From Halanaerobiales bacterium (GTDB lineage Bacteria; Bacillota; Halanaerobiia; Halanaerobiales; JADQBU01), in the NCBI GenBank assembly GCA_016278435.1, contig JADQBU010000438.1:1-13367 (forward strand): a stretch of 13,367 nt of DNA, in the 5' to 3' direction. This document shows positions 6,434 through 13,367 of the stretch, in pieces; the first letter of the stretch is position 1; each line of letters starts with the position of its first letter. The notes under the pieces were generated by a model, which saw only the letters and a list, made by a program, of their open reading frames with translations, was not told the origin of the DNA and searched no databases. A program made the translations under genes and the position numbers.

Positions 6434-7115
6434 AATCTTTATAGCTGAAAGAAAATGAATCAACATTGATTTCTTCTTCGTTTTCTCTCCTTTTTTTAAG
6501 TGATTTCAGGAGAGAGAGAGAAGAATTAATTTCAATTCTATAGGTGTATTTAGATAGTTCTTCGATACTCATCCACTTTTCATCAATTATATTTGACGGC
6601 TGACTGGATGGGGTGTTTACAGTATTGGAGTAACATAGTGGATGAAATATACCATCTTTTTTAAAGCCAATAGCCACTTTGTATCTGTTTTTTGGTTTAA
6701 CATTCGAGATATACCAGTTATCTACATTGTGTCGAATTTCTATATCATGAACTTCGTCTGTTGATTGAGCAAAAAGTCTTAATACTGGTTGGTTTTCATA
6801 ATACTCTGGGTTAGTAACTTCCCAGTAAGAAAATAACCAGTTGGGATCCCTTACAATTAACCTGATCATGGTTTTATTGTATTTGTGTTTTAATTCATTT
6901 TCTTCCCAGCTATAGTCCTGCATTTTGAACTCTTTTTCTGTTTCATCTTTTTCATTAATTTCAATTCCCAGTTCTTCCCCGGCTTCAAAATCTGTTTTAT
7001 CCGGTTGTAATTTTCTCTCCTCCATTGTGTTTTCCCTCCTTAATGAAATAAGATATAAACTTAATAAAATAATAAATGCAATTATTATAATTAATATATT
7101 AAGCATTATGCTCAA
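6432..7115 (-). CDS. Membrane-anchored DUF4912 protein
   Basis: This 227-residue protein begins with one hydrophobic helix (about 4-24) followed by RR. By the positive-inside rule this leaves the rest in the cytoplasm, tethered to the membrane. An acidic, probably flexible linker (about 30-75) leads to a DUF4912 domain (about 78-185). Recognisable parts are MIRLIVRDPNWLFSYWEV (83-100), DNWYISNVKPKNRYKVAIGF (132-151), a PLCYSNTVNTP segment (158-168) and DEKW (178-181). DUF4912 has no established biochemical role that I know of. It often occurs beside GH57 branching enzymes, and the domain looks like a beta-sandwich with many conserved aromatics, so glucan binding is plausible but not shown. 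The start is TTG (7115-7113), with GGAGGTGA 7 nt upstream; the in-frame ATG at 7106 would be 16 nt away. It follows the branching-enzyme gene by 60 bp, with a large hairpin between them. Confidence 0.8.
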   Translation of the reverse strand: MSIMLNILIIIIAFIILLSLYLISLRRENTMEERKLQPDKTDFEAGEELGIEINEKDETEKEFKMQDYSWEENELKHKYNKTMIRLIVRDPNWLFSYWEVTNPEYYENQPVLRLFAQSTDEVHDIEIRHNVDNWYISNVKPKNRYKVAIGFKKDGIFHPLCYSNTVNTPSSQPSNIIDEKWMSIEELSKYTYRIEINSSLSLLKSLKKRRENEEEINVDSFSFSYKD

Positions 7116-7122
7116 ATTAAAT

Positions 7123-7130
7123 TCACCTCC
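7123..7130 (-). promoter_or_regulatory. Ribosome binding site that selects the TTG start of DUF4912
   Basis: On the minus strand GGAGGTGA lies 7 nt before TTG 7115 and 16 nt before the first ATG. The spacing therefore favours the TTG start. Confidence 0.75.
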
Positions 7131-7140
7131 TTGTAATATT

Positions 7141-7180
7141 TTTAAATAAGAATAAGGCCGAAACCCTATTCTTATTTAAA
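7141..7180 (-). promoter_or_regulatory. Intercistronic hairpin between branching enzyme and DUF4912
   Basis: Bases 7141-7157 pair with 7164-7180, giving a 17-bp stem with one A-C mismatch and a 6-nt loop. It contains the stop codon of the branching-enzyme gene (7178-7176) and ends 10 bp before the DUF4912 SD. Neither strand has a T tract after the stem (the minus strand continues AAAATATTAC), so it is not a normal terminator. It more likely stabilises or cleaves the two-gene mRNA. Confidence 0.7.
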
Positions 7181-8801
7181 TTACTGATTCTTCTACAGAA
7201 TATAATTTATTTTTTTCAGGTATATAAACTTTAAAGTCAAGGAAGGGAAAGAGATTATCCTTATTGTTAAGGTCCTGCAAGAACTCCCCATCAATTGATC
7301 CATTTTCTATCTGTTTTGCCAGTTTGAAGAAGTTTGACAGGTGTTTTTTTGTTCTCATTTCTGCATAATCTACCATAGTGTCTGCCTTCATAATAAAAGC
7401 CCAGTCACTGCTCTCTGCCAGAAGTAACTCTCTGGTCAACTGGTTTAAAGCCCTGTATTCGAGGGATTCTTTTTTTTCGAGGTCACTATTTTGCCGGGCA
7501 AGTTTACCCATTTTAATTTCTGCCTCGTGGAGATGCCGGTAGATCCAGTCATTACTTTCATTTAACCAGACTTCATGATAACCCTTGTAACCCCAGCTTG
7601 ATTCAGAGGGAACTGCCACCTGATTTCGGGGATAGATTTCTAGATATTCTGAAGGAGTAATGGTTTCAACCTCATCCTGGTCATAGTGAATTTTTTCAAA
7701 GAGGTAATAAAGCCATTGTGGCCCTTCAAACCACCAGTGGCCGAATAATTCAGCATCATAGGGAGCGACAATTACTGGTTTTCTATCAAGAATCTGATTC
7801 AAATAATTAACCTGCTGCTGGCGGTTAAATAAAAAGTTACCTGCGTGTTCAGCAGCTTTTTCACTGGCCCGATCTGGATCATATATTTCTTTATTATCGG
7901 TTTTACCGGTTATTTTAAAATATTTTAAACCAAGATGTTTTCTCTGACCATCAGGGAGGTAGGGACTGATATAGTCGTAATCAAGGTCATAACCGATATC
8001 CCGGTAAAATTCGCGGTAGTTATAATCCCCAGGATAACCTTCATCGGCACTCCATACCTGTTTTGAAGATTCACTGTCACGTCCAAAAGCGGCGACTCCT
8101 TCCGGTGTATAAATTGGAGCAAAGATACCGTAACGGGGCCGGGGTTCTGCAAATAAAACACCATGAGTGGAGCTTATAAAATATCTGATATTATTTTCAC
8201 TTAGAATCGAATCAATCTCCGGTTTAAAGCCGCATTCCGGCAGCCATATTCCGGCCGGATCCCGCTCGAAATTTTCTTGATAAGCCTGTACACCGGTTCT
8301 GATCTGGGCGTTAATTGCTTCCGGTGTTAATATTAAAGGCAGATAGCCGTGGGTAGCGGCAGAAGTTATAATCTCCAGATTGCCCTTATCCTGCAGTTCT
8401 TTAAAACCCTTTAGAAGATTTTTGCCGTACTTTTCGGTAAATACATAATGAGCTTCCTTATATAGATATCTATATAAGCCTGCAACCTTATTTAATCGAG
8501 GCTGGTTTCTTGTCCGGTAGACCTCCTTCTCACTGAGTTCAATCATTTTTTCCAGATGTTTCTGATAACGGTCTTGAATCAATTCATCTGATAACATTGC
8601 TGCCAGTGTTGGGGAAATATTCAGGGTCAGTCCAAAGTTTACTCCCTTTTTGTCCAGATTATCCATCATATTTAGCAGGGGAATATAGGTTTCGGTAATT
8701 GCCTCATATAACCAGTCTTCAGCAAGTACTCCCTCTGCTTCCGGGTGCCGCACATAGGGTAAGTGGGCATGGAGAACCAAAATTAAGTAGCCGTTTGTCA
8801 T
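7176..8801 (-). CDS. GH57 1,4-alpha-glucan branching enzyme
   Basis: This 541-residue enzyme cuts alpha-1,4 chains and transfers the cut end to form alpha-1,6 branches in glycogen. All five GH57 regions are visible: HAHLPY (11-16), HGYLPL (151-156), IWLPECG (185-191) with nucleophile E189, APYDAELFGHWWFEGP (346-361) with acid/base D349, and SSWGYKGYHEVWLN (401-414). The C-terminus (about 420-525) is the helical DUF1957 domain, ending in the typical NLFPFLDFKVY. The family's characterised members are the Thermus thermophilus and Thermococcus kodakarensis enzymes, and this length is close to the bacterial type. No signal peptide is present. The ATG has a modest SD (GGCGTGAT), about 6 nt upstream. 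It is the first gene of the minus-strand unit and is divergent from the GT4 synthase, consistent with balanced synthesis and branching. It replaces the GH13 GlgB found in most bacteria. Confidence 0.95.
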   Translation of the reverse strand: MTNGYLILVLHAHLPYVRHPEAEGVLAEDWLYEAITETYIPLLNMMDNLDKKGVNFGLTLNISPTLAAMLSDELIQDRYQKHLEKMIELSEKEVYRTRNQPRLNKVAGLYRYLYKEAHYVFTEKYGKNLLKGFKELQDKGNLEIITSAATHGYLPLILTPEAINAQIRTGVQAYQENFERDPAGIWLPECGFKPEIDSILSENNIRYFISSTHGVLFAEPRPRYGIFAPIYTPEGVAAFGRDSESSKQVWSADEGYPGDYNYREFYRDIGYDLDYDYISPYLPDGQRKHLGLKYFKITGKTDNKEIYDPDRASEKAAEHAGNFLFNRQQQVNYLNQILDRKPVIVAPYDAELFGHWWFEGPQWLYYLFEKIHYDQDEVETITPSEYLEIYPRNQVAVPSESSWGYKGYHEVWLNESNDWIYRHLHEAEIKMGKLARQNSDLEKKESLEYRALNQLTRELLLAESSDWAFIMKADTMVDYAEMRTKKHLSNFFKLAKQIENGSIDGEFLQDLNNKDNLFPFLDFKVYIPEKNKLYSVEESVI

Positions 8802-8935
8802 TATTTGATCACGCCTTTCCTTAATAATATGTTAGTTCTGAGGGTAGTTTATTCAAAATTTATAATGAATAAAAAAAATAATCCTGGAAAAATTATTAAT
8901 AAACCATAAATAAAAAAATAGGAGGAGTTGTTTCT
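8802..8935. promoter_or_regulatory. Divergent promoter region for branching enzyme and GT4 synthase
   Basis: This 134-bp AT-rich gap separates two divergent glycogen genes and so should hold both promoters. I see a perfect TATAAT reading + at 8861-8866 without a good -35. Reading -, TTGAAT (8856-8851) has only poorly spaced -10 candidates. No clear operator palindrome is visible. Confidence 0.4.
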
Positions 8936-10183
8936 ATGAAAATTTTGATGTTTTCCTGGGAGTATTCCCCGATCAGTCATGGTGGTCTAGCTCGCCATGT
9001 TCAGGATTTAAGCGAATCTCTGGTAGAAAGGGAACATACACTTTATATTATTACACAAGGAAATAATAATATTCCGCGGGAAGAGGAAATTAATGGAGTT
9101 AATGTAATCAGGGCAGAGGAGGCCAATATTACAGCAAATAATTTTGTAGATGGTATCCTGCATCTAAACTTTCAACTGCTGGAGAGAGCAGTTGAACTAC
9201 AGCAGGAAGTAGGTGAATTTGATATAATTCACGGTCATGACTGGCTTGTTTTCTGGGCCAGTAAAGTGTTAAAACATTCCCTGAAAAAACCTCTAGTTTA
9301 TACGATTCATGCCACAGAATATGGTCGAAATCAGGGAATTTATAATGATATGCAGCGCTATATTAATGATCTGGAATGGTATTCCAATTTTGAAGCCTGG
9401 AAGGTTATTGTCTGCAGTAATTATATGAAGAGTGAGATTAAAGGACTTTTTCAGGTTCCTGATGATAAGATCGTCAGGATTGAAAACGGTGTAAATATTG
9501 ATAATTATAGAGCTGAATATTCCGAGGAATTCAGGAAAAAGTATGCTTCACCCCGGGAAAATATAGTTTTTTATGTGGGTAGAATAGTAAGAGAAAAGGG
9601 AATACAGGTCTTGATTCAAGCAATTCCCCAGATTCTACATGATCAACCCAGCACAAAATTTGTAATTGCCGGGAAAGGACCTCATCTTGATAATCTTAAG
9701 AGACAGGCCAGCTACCTTGGTGTTGATGACCGGATCTTTTTTACTGGTTTTATCAGTGATGAGGAGAGGAATAAACTATACAGGGTTGCTGATCTGGCAG
9801 TATTTCCCAGCCTTTATGAACCATTTGGAATTGTTGCACTGGAAGCAATGGCCACCGAGACACCGGTTATTGTTGGCAATGTTGGAGGATTAGCCGAGTT
9901 TGTTGAAGATGGGGTAAATGGTCTGCTGGTAGAACCAGGTAATCCCCAGCAACTGGCAGGGGCAGTTAATTATTTACTGGAAAATAAAAAGAAAGGCCGG
10001 GATATGGCAGAACATGGATACAGGATGGTTTCAGAAGAATATACCTGGGATAAGATAGCAGCCCGGACAGAAAAAGTATATCAGGAGGTTCTACAGGAAT
10101 ACCGGGACAGCAAATGGCATAATAAAGACGGGATGTCATATATTGATAATGATAGACTCTATGCCGATTTAAAATATATCTAA
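8936..10183 (+). CDS. GT4-family glycogen synthase-like glycosyltransferase
   Basis: This 415-residue GT-B fold retaining glycosyltransferase has the N-terminal glycine loop HGGLARHV (15-22), HGHDW (99-103) and an acceptor-side IHATE segment (124-128). The C-terminal donor-binding half has GRIVREKG (215-222; R216 and K221 contact the nucleotide phosphates), AGKGP (245-249) and the EX7E motif EPFGIVALE (E295, E303), then GGLAEFV (317-323). It resembles the GT4 alpha-glucan synthases that use ADP- or UDP-glucose in Archaea and some bacteria, not GT5 GlgA. The GH57 branching enzyme on one side and the sugar-nucleotide pyrophosphorylase on the other support a chain-elongating role, although a sucrose- or lipid-directed GT4 cannot be ruled out by sequence alone. 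About 25 residues after 390 form a polar tail beyond the usual GT-B end. SD GGAGGAG (8921-8927) precedes the ATG. The next gene starts 16 bp downstream, so the two form an operon. Confidence 0.88.
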   Translation: MKILMFSWEYSPISHGGLARHVQDLSESLVEREHTLYIITQGNNNIPREEEINGVNVIRAEEANITANNFVDGILHLNFQLLERAVELQQEVGEFDIIHGHDWLVFWASKVLKHSLKKPLVYTIHATEYGRNQGIYNDMQRYINDLEWYSNFEAWKVIVCSNYMKSEIKGLFQVPDDKIVRIENGVNIDNYRAEYSEEFRKKYASPRENIVFYVGRIVREKGIQVLIQAIPQILHDQPSTKFVIAGKGPHLDNLKRQASYLGVDDRIFFTGFISDEERNKLYRVADLAVFPSLYEPFGIVALEAMATETPVIVGNVGGLAEFVEDGVNGLLVEPGNPQQLAGAVNYLLENKKKGRDMAEHGYRMVSEEYTWDKIAARTEKVYQEVLQEYRDSKWHNKDGMSYIDNDRLYADLKYI

Positions 10184-10199
10184 AGGAAAGGGGTTAAAA

Positions 10200-12659
10200 A
10201 TGAAGGCAGTAATAATGGCAGGTGGAAAGGGTACTAGACTTAGACCTTTAACTTGTGATCTTCCAAAACCAATGGTTCCTGTTTTGACCTATCCGGTTAT
10301 GGAGCATATTATTATGCTTTTAAAGCAGCAGGGAATCACTGAAATTGCAGTAACAACTTTTTATCTCCCCCGGGTATTACAGGACTATTTTGGGGATGGG
10401 GAAAAATGGGGAGTTAATTTACATTATTACATAGAAGAATCCCCGCTCGGTACTGCCGGTAGCGTACATAATGCCGATGAATTTCTCGATGAAACCTTTA
10501 TTGTAATCAGCGGTGATGCCATTACCGATTTTAACCTGCAGGAGGGAATAGACTTCCACCGGGAAAAGGGGTCTGATGCAACTCTGATCTTAAGCAGGGA
10601 AGAGATCCCGCTGGAGTACGGAGTAGTTATGACCGATGAACAGGGTCAGATTATTCGTTTTCTGGAAAAACCAAACTGGGGACAGGTTTTCAGTGATACG
10701 ATAAATACCGGGATTTATGTCCTTGAGCCGGAAATATTTAATCTATTTGATAAGGGAGAAAAATTCGATTTCAGTAAAGACCTATTTCCTTTAATGTTAC
10801 ATAAAGAAATGAATCTATATGGACTTCCGTTAAATGGTTACTGGAATGATATAGGTAATCTTGTAGAATTTCATAAAACCCAGTTCGATTTTCTTCAGGG
10901 CCGGATTAATCTGCCCATAAATTCAGCCCGTCAGATCGGTGACAGAATCTGGATTGAAGAAAATGTAGATATTGATAATACTGCGATTTTAAGGGGGCCT
11001 CTTTATATCGGGAGTGGTACCCGGATTGGACGGAATGTATTTCTGGAACATTCGGTTATCGGTAAAAACAACCTGGTACAATCACATAGTTCTATTAAAA
11101 ATAGTGTTCTCTGGGATAATAATTATCTGGGACGTCACTGTGAACTGCGGGGAACTATTATTACTGATAATAATAAGATACAGGATCGAGCCTCTATTTT
11201 TGACCACAGTGCTCTGGGGAGAAAAGTCAAGGTAGGCCGGGAGGCCTGTATTAAACCAGGGGTTAAAATCTGGCCGGAAAAGGAGATCGGTGAAAAGGCC
11301 GTTGTTGAACACAGTATTATCTGGGCTCCACGTTGGAATAAGCAGCTTTTCAGCAATATGGGAGTAATCGGTCAGGGAAATATAGATATAACTCCGGAAT
11401 TTACGGCCAAATTGGCCTCAGCCTATGGGTCAACTCTCGATAAAAAACGACCGGTTACAGTAAGTGCTGATAGTTATAAAATAAGTAATGCTTTGAAAAG
11501 ATCTTTTACTGGCGGACTGCAGACAACCGGAATCGATGTAGTTGATCTCGGTGATACAACAACACCTGTAGCCCGGTATGGTGTTGGCAAATTAGATGCA
11601 CAGGGTGGAGTACATATCAGGGTCAGTTATGAGGATCCCCAGCAGATTGTAATTGAATTTTTAAATACGAATGGTGCCAATATATCATCCAGTGACCAGA
11701 AAGGGATTGAGAAGAAGTTTTTTGCTGAGGATTACCGGTTGGGCGGTCTGGATGAAATTGGTGAGTATTCCTATGTGACGGAGATAAATCAAGGTTATCT
11801 GGATGGTATTTTGCAGGATTTTAATGTTGATATTATCAGGAGGAACCTGTTCAGTGTTGTAGTAGACTATGAGTATAATAATCTATTTGATATCCTCCCG
11901 TCTTTTTTGAAAAAGATGAACTGTCAGGTTCTTTCTGCCAGAAATTTTTCCGGGAGTGATCTGCCGCTAAGTCTGGAGGAAAGGCTGGAAATAAGCGAGA
12001 GACTGGTTAATATTATCATTGAGAATGAAGCAGACCTGGGAATAATTATCGACCATAATGCCGAAAATTTAAATCTGGTAACAGACAGTGGACGGGTATT
12101 AAACCGGTCTGAACATCAGGTGTTAATCTCCTATATTTTACTGGAAAAGGGATTCGATGAATTGTATCTACCACTGAATGCTCCCAGGGTAATTGCTGAT
12201 CTGGCGGAAGATTATGGAGCCAGGATAACATACACAGCCGTAAGGCCACAGGTGCCGATGCTTAAATATTTTGACAGCCGTGTAGAAGAACCCCCTTACT
12301 TTTATCCCTATCTGGATGCGGTTTATGGTCTGGGTCTGGTCCTGGAGAAAATGGCAGAAGAAAATATTGGTTTTGATGAGTTATTGAGTAAATTACCGGA
12401 ATTTCATCTGCGTAATGTTGAGATACCCTGTAGGTGGCAGGATAAGGGCCGCATTATGCGTCATTTAACGAACAATGCCGGTGAAGAGACCGAACTGATC
12501 GATGGAATAAGATTTACCCATGATAAAGGCTGGGCTCTGGTCATTCCAGACAGTGAAAAACCGATTTTCCACATCTTTGCTGAGGGATATGATGAAGAGG
12601 CAGCAGATAGTTTAACTGGATTTTATCAAGAAAAACTCCAGAAGTTACTGGATTCATAA
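10200..12659 (+). CDS. NDP-sugar pyrophosphorylase fused to a degenerate phosphohexomutase
   Basis: This 819-residue fusion has three parts. Residues 1-235 are a nucleotidyltransferase with MAGGKGTRLRPLT (6-18), PKPM (22-25), ISGDAITD (103-110; metal-binding D106), EKP (156-158) and WNDIG (215-219). Residues 250-375 form a left-handed beta-helix of hexapeptide-like repeats. Residues about 385-815 align with alpha-D-phosphohexomutases but are degenerate. The phosphoserine loop TASHNP reads RVSYED (S476 kept), the metal loop DGDADR reads DHNAEN (618-623), and the phosphate-binding RPSGTEP reads IPDSEKP (781-787). No GGEESG sugar loop is seen. Homologues are usually called mannose-1-phosphate guanylyltransferase/phosphomannomutase. 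Here, 16 bp after a GT4 synthase, making NDP-glucose is a sensible inference. Nucleotide and sugar specificity cannot be read from sequence. SD AAAGGGG (10187-10193) lies 6 nt before the ATG. Confidence 0.9.
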   Translation: MKAVIMAGGKGTRLRPLTCDLPKPMVPVLTYPVMEHIIMLLKQQGITEIAVTTFYLPRVLQDYFGDGEKWGVNLHYYIEESPLGTAGSVHNADEFLDETFIVISGDAITDFNLQEGIDFHREKGSDATLILSREEIPLEYGVVMTDEQGQIIRFLEKPNWGQVFSDTINTGIYVLEPEIFNLFDKGEKFDFSKDLFPLMLHKEMNLYGLPLNGYWNDIGNLVEFHKTQFDFLQGRINLPINSARQIGDRIWIEENVDIDNTAILRGPLYIGSGTRIGRNVFLEHSVIGKNNLVQSHSSIKNSVLWDNNYLGRHCELRGTIITDNNKIQDRASIFDHSALGRKVKVGREACIKPGVKIWPEKEIGEKAVVEHSIIWAPRWNKQLFSNMGVIGQGNIDITPEFTAKLASAYGSTLDKKRPVTVSADSYKISNALKRSFTGGLQTTGIDVVDLGDTTTPVARYGVGKLDAQGGVHIRVSYEDPQQIVIEFLNTNGANISSSDQKGIEKKFFAEDYRLGGLDEIGEYSYVTEINQGYLDGILQDFNVDIIRRNLFSVVVDYEYNNLFDILPSFLKKMNCQVLSARNFSGSDLPLSLEERLEISERLVNIIIENEADLGIIIDHNAENLNLVTDSGRVLNRSEHQVLISYILLEKGFDELYLPLNAPRVIADLAEDYGARITYTAVRPQVPMLKYFDSRVEEPPYFYPYLDAVYGLGLVLEKMAEENIGFDELLSKLPEFHLRNVEIPCRWQDKGRIMRHLTNNAGEETELIDGIRFTHDKGWALVIPDSEKPIFHIFAEGYDEEAADSLTGFYQEKLQKLLDS

Positions 12660-12773
12660 ATTTCCCGGATAGTCAGGGCAGGAAATTGTAAAAAACTCTA
12701 GAATATATAAGTATAGCACATAATCTGTATCCCCAGAGTTTAGTAATAAGCTGTAAAAATGAGGTGAAGACAG
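12660..12773 (+). promoter_or_regulatory. Gap upstream of the squalene-synthase-like gene
   Basis: This 114-bp gap contains two weak inverted repeats: 12659-12665 with 12681-12687 (7 bp, 15-nt loop), and 12693-12699 with 12735-12741 (7 bp). Neither is followed by a T tract, so no clear terminator ends the glycogen unit and readthrough is possible. A -10-like CATAAT lies at 12719-12724 without a matching -35. Confidence 0.35.
12761..12767 (+). promoter_or_regulatory. Ribosome binding site for the TTG-started squalene-synthase-like gene
   Basis: GAGGTGA lies 6 nt before TTG 12774 and supports this as the start codon. Confidence 0.75.
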
Positions 12774-13367
12774 TTGTCCGAAGATTCCATTGAATTTTGT
12801 GAGAGAATTTTAAAAAATGTTTCCAGGAGTTTTGCCCTGACTATCCCTATGCTGGATAATGCTATCTATAAACCTGTAATGATTACCTATCTACAGGATA
12901 GATTGCTGGATAATTTTGAGGATGAAGCTGAAGATATATCACTGGATTATAGGAAATATTTAATGGATAGGGTGGTAGAGGTCTTTAATCCTGATAATGA
13001 AAATGCTGGAGAGGCAGTCAGGGAGATAGAAGAACAGGCTGCTTTAATTCCAGATAGTTCTCATCGGGAACTGGCCGAAAATACCGGCTTACTCCGGGAG
13101 GCATACCAGACCCTCAATGGAGAAGTACAGGAGATCTCCTTTAAATGGCTACAGGAGATGAATCAGGGGATGAAAAAATACCTGACAAAATCTATAGATG
13201 ACTTTTCTGATCTAAATGATTACTGCTATTATGTGGCTGGTACAGTCGGAGGATTTCTTTCTGACCTGATAATAATGCAGGGAAATTCAGGGGAAAAAGA
13301 GGCACAGCTCCTCCGGGATAATTTTATTGACGCCGGTCTTTTTTTGCAGAAGGTTAACATTATCAGG
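12774..13367 (+). CDS. Squalene/phytoene synthase family protein, 5' part (partial)
   Basis: The reading frame stays open from TTG 12774 to the window end, giving 198 residues. It matches squalene synthases: VSRSFAL (16-22), the first Asp-rich motif YLQDRLLDNFED (39-50; D46 and D50 of DxxED), DYCYYVAGTVGGFLSDL (149-165) and GLFLQKVNIIR (188-198). The window ends just where the second Asp-rich motif (NIIRDxxED in the family) should follow, so that region is not visible. Such enzymes join two C15 or C20 prenyl diphosphates head to head. The DxxED and GLFLQK-type motifs point to squalene synthase rather than to HpnC/HpnD or CrtB. The start is supported by SD GAGGTGA. No hopanoid, carotenoid or squalene cyclase gene is visible in the window, so the product's fate is unknown. 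The gene lies 114 bp after the glycogen unit on the same strand. Confidence 0.88.
   Translation, partial: MSEDSIEFCERILKNVSRSFALTIPMLDNAIYKPVMITYLQDRLLDNFEDEAEDISLDYRKYLMDRVVEVFNPDNENAGEAVREIEEQAALIPDSSHRELAENTGLLREAYQTLNGEVQEISFKWLQEMNQGMKKYLTKSIDDFSDLNDYCYYVAGTVGGFLSDLIIMQGNSGEKEAQLLRDNFIDAGLFLQKVNIIR

Noticed and set aside
11082..11356. Open frames on the minus strand inside the pyrophosphorylase-mutase gene
   Set aside because: They are short, lack SD sequences and known motifs, and lie opposite a clearly coding, well-conserved frame. The same holds for the other antisense frames, for example 3453-3638.
12659..12741. Terminator after the glycogen unit
   Set aside because: Two weak inverted repeats are present, but neither has a following T tract.
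1..13367. CRISPR array, tRNA, insertion sequence, toxin-antitoxin or phage-defence system
   Set aside because: No regularly spaced direct repeats, cloverleaf, transposase, terminal inverted repeats or defence-type domains could be seen; all long frames are metabolic genes.

Overview
The window looks like chromosome from an anaerobic, low-to-moderate GC Bacillota (Firmicutes) bacterium. A Halanaerobiales-type organism is my best guess. The reasons are strong AGGAGGTGA-type ribosome binding sites, four TTG starts, AT-rich gaps, a clostridial 2[4Fe-4S] ferredoxin, and the pairing of a GH57 branching enzyme with DUF4912 and a GT4 synthase. The genus is inferred from gene content and style, not proven. 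I see no mobile elements, tRNAs, rRNAs or CRISPR arrays, and nothing suggests recent transfer.

Left part (1-4086), housekeeping and redox, all on +: a small ferredoxin with its own terminator, then glyA (serine hydroxymethyltransferase) followed by a Cof-type HAD phosphatase, then a radical SAM protein with a shortened SPASM-like C-terminus. The radical SAM gene has the best promoter in the window (TTGATT-17-TATAAT) and ends in a hairpin terminator.

Central part (4087-12659), an alpha-glucan (glycogen) module in three transcription units. Unit A (+) holds a ROK-family glucokinase, a secreted and membrane-anchored glucodextranase-C/DOMON-like protein, and a stand-alone CBM25-like starch-binding protein. 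Unit B (-) converges on unit A and holds the GH57 1,4-alpha-glucan branching enzyme followed by a membrane-anchored DUF4912 protein. Tandem hairpin terminators separate A and B. Unit C (+) diverges from B and holds a GT4 glycogen-synthase-like glycosyltransferase and an 819-residue sugar-nucleotide pyrophosphorylase fused to a phosphohexomutase-like domain. Together they could run glucose to glucose-phosphate (ROK), make NDP-glucose (pyrophosphorylase), elongate (GT4), branch (GH57) and bind the polymer (CBM25, perhaps DUF4912). No GT5 GlgA, ordinary GlgC, GH13 GlgB, phosphorylase or debranching enzyme is present in the window.

Right edge (12774-13367): the first 198 codons of a squalene-synthase-type prenyltransferase, cut off just before its second Asp-rich motif.

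The most unusual points are four. The mutase domain of the fusion protein has lost most catalytic motifs and looks like a pseudoenzyme. The stand-alone glucan-binding or membrane-anchored accessory proteins (CBM25, DOMON-like, DUF4912) are packed around the glycogen enzymes. A long intercistronic hairpin sits between the branching enzyme and DUF4912. A squalene-synthase-like gene is present in an apparently anaerobic Firmicute. Most individual families are known. What looks under-described is the accessory glucan-binding and membrane part of the module.
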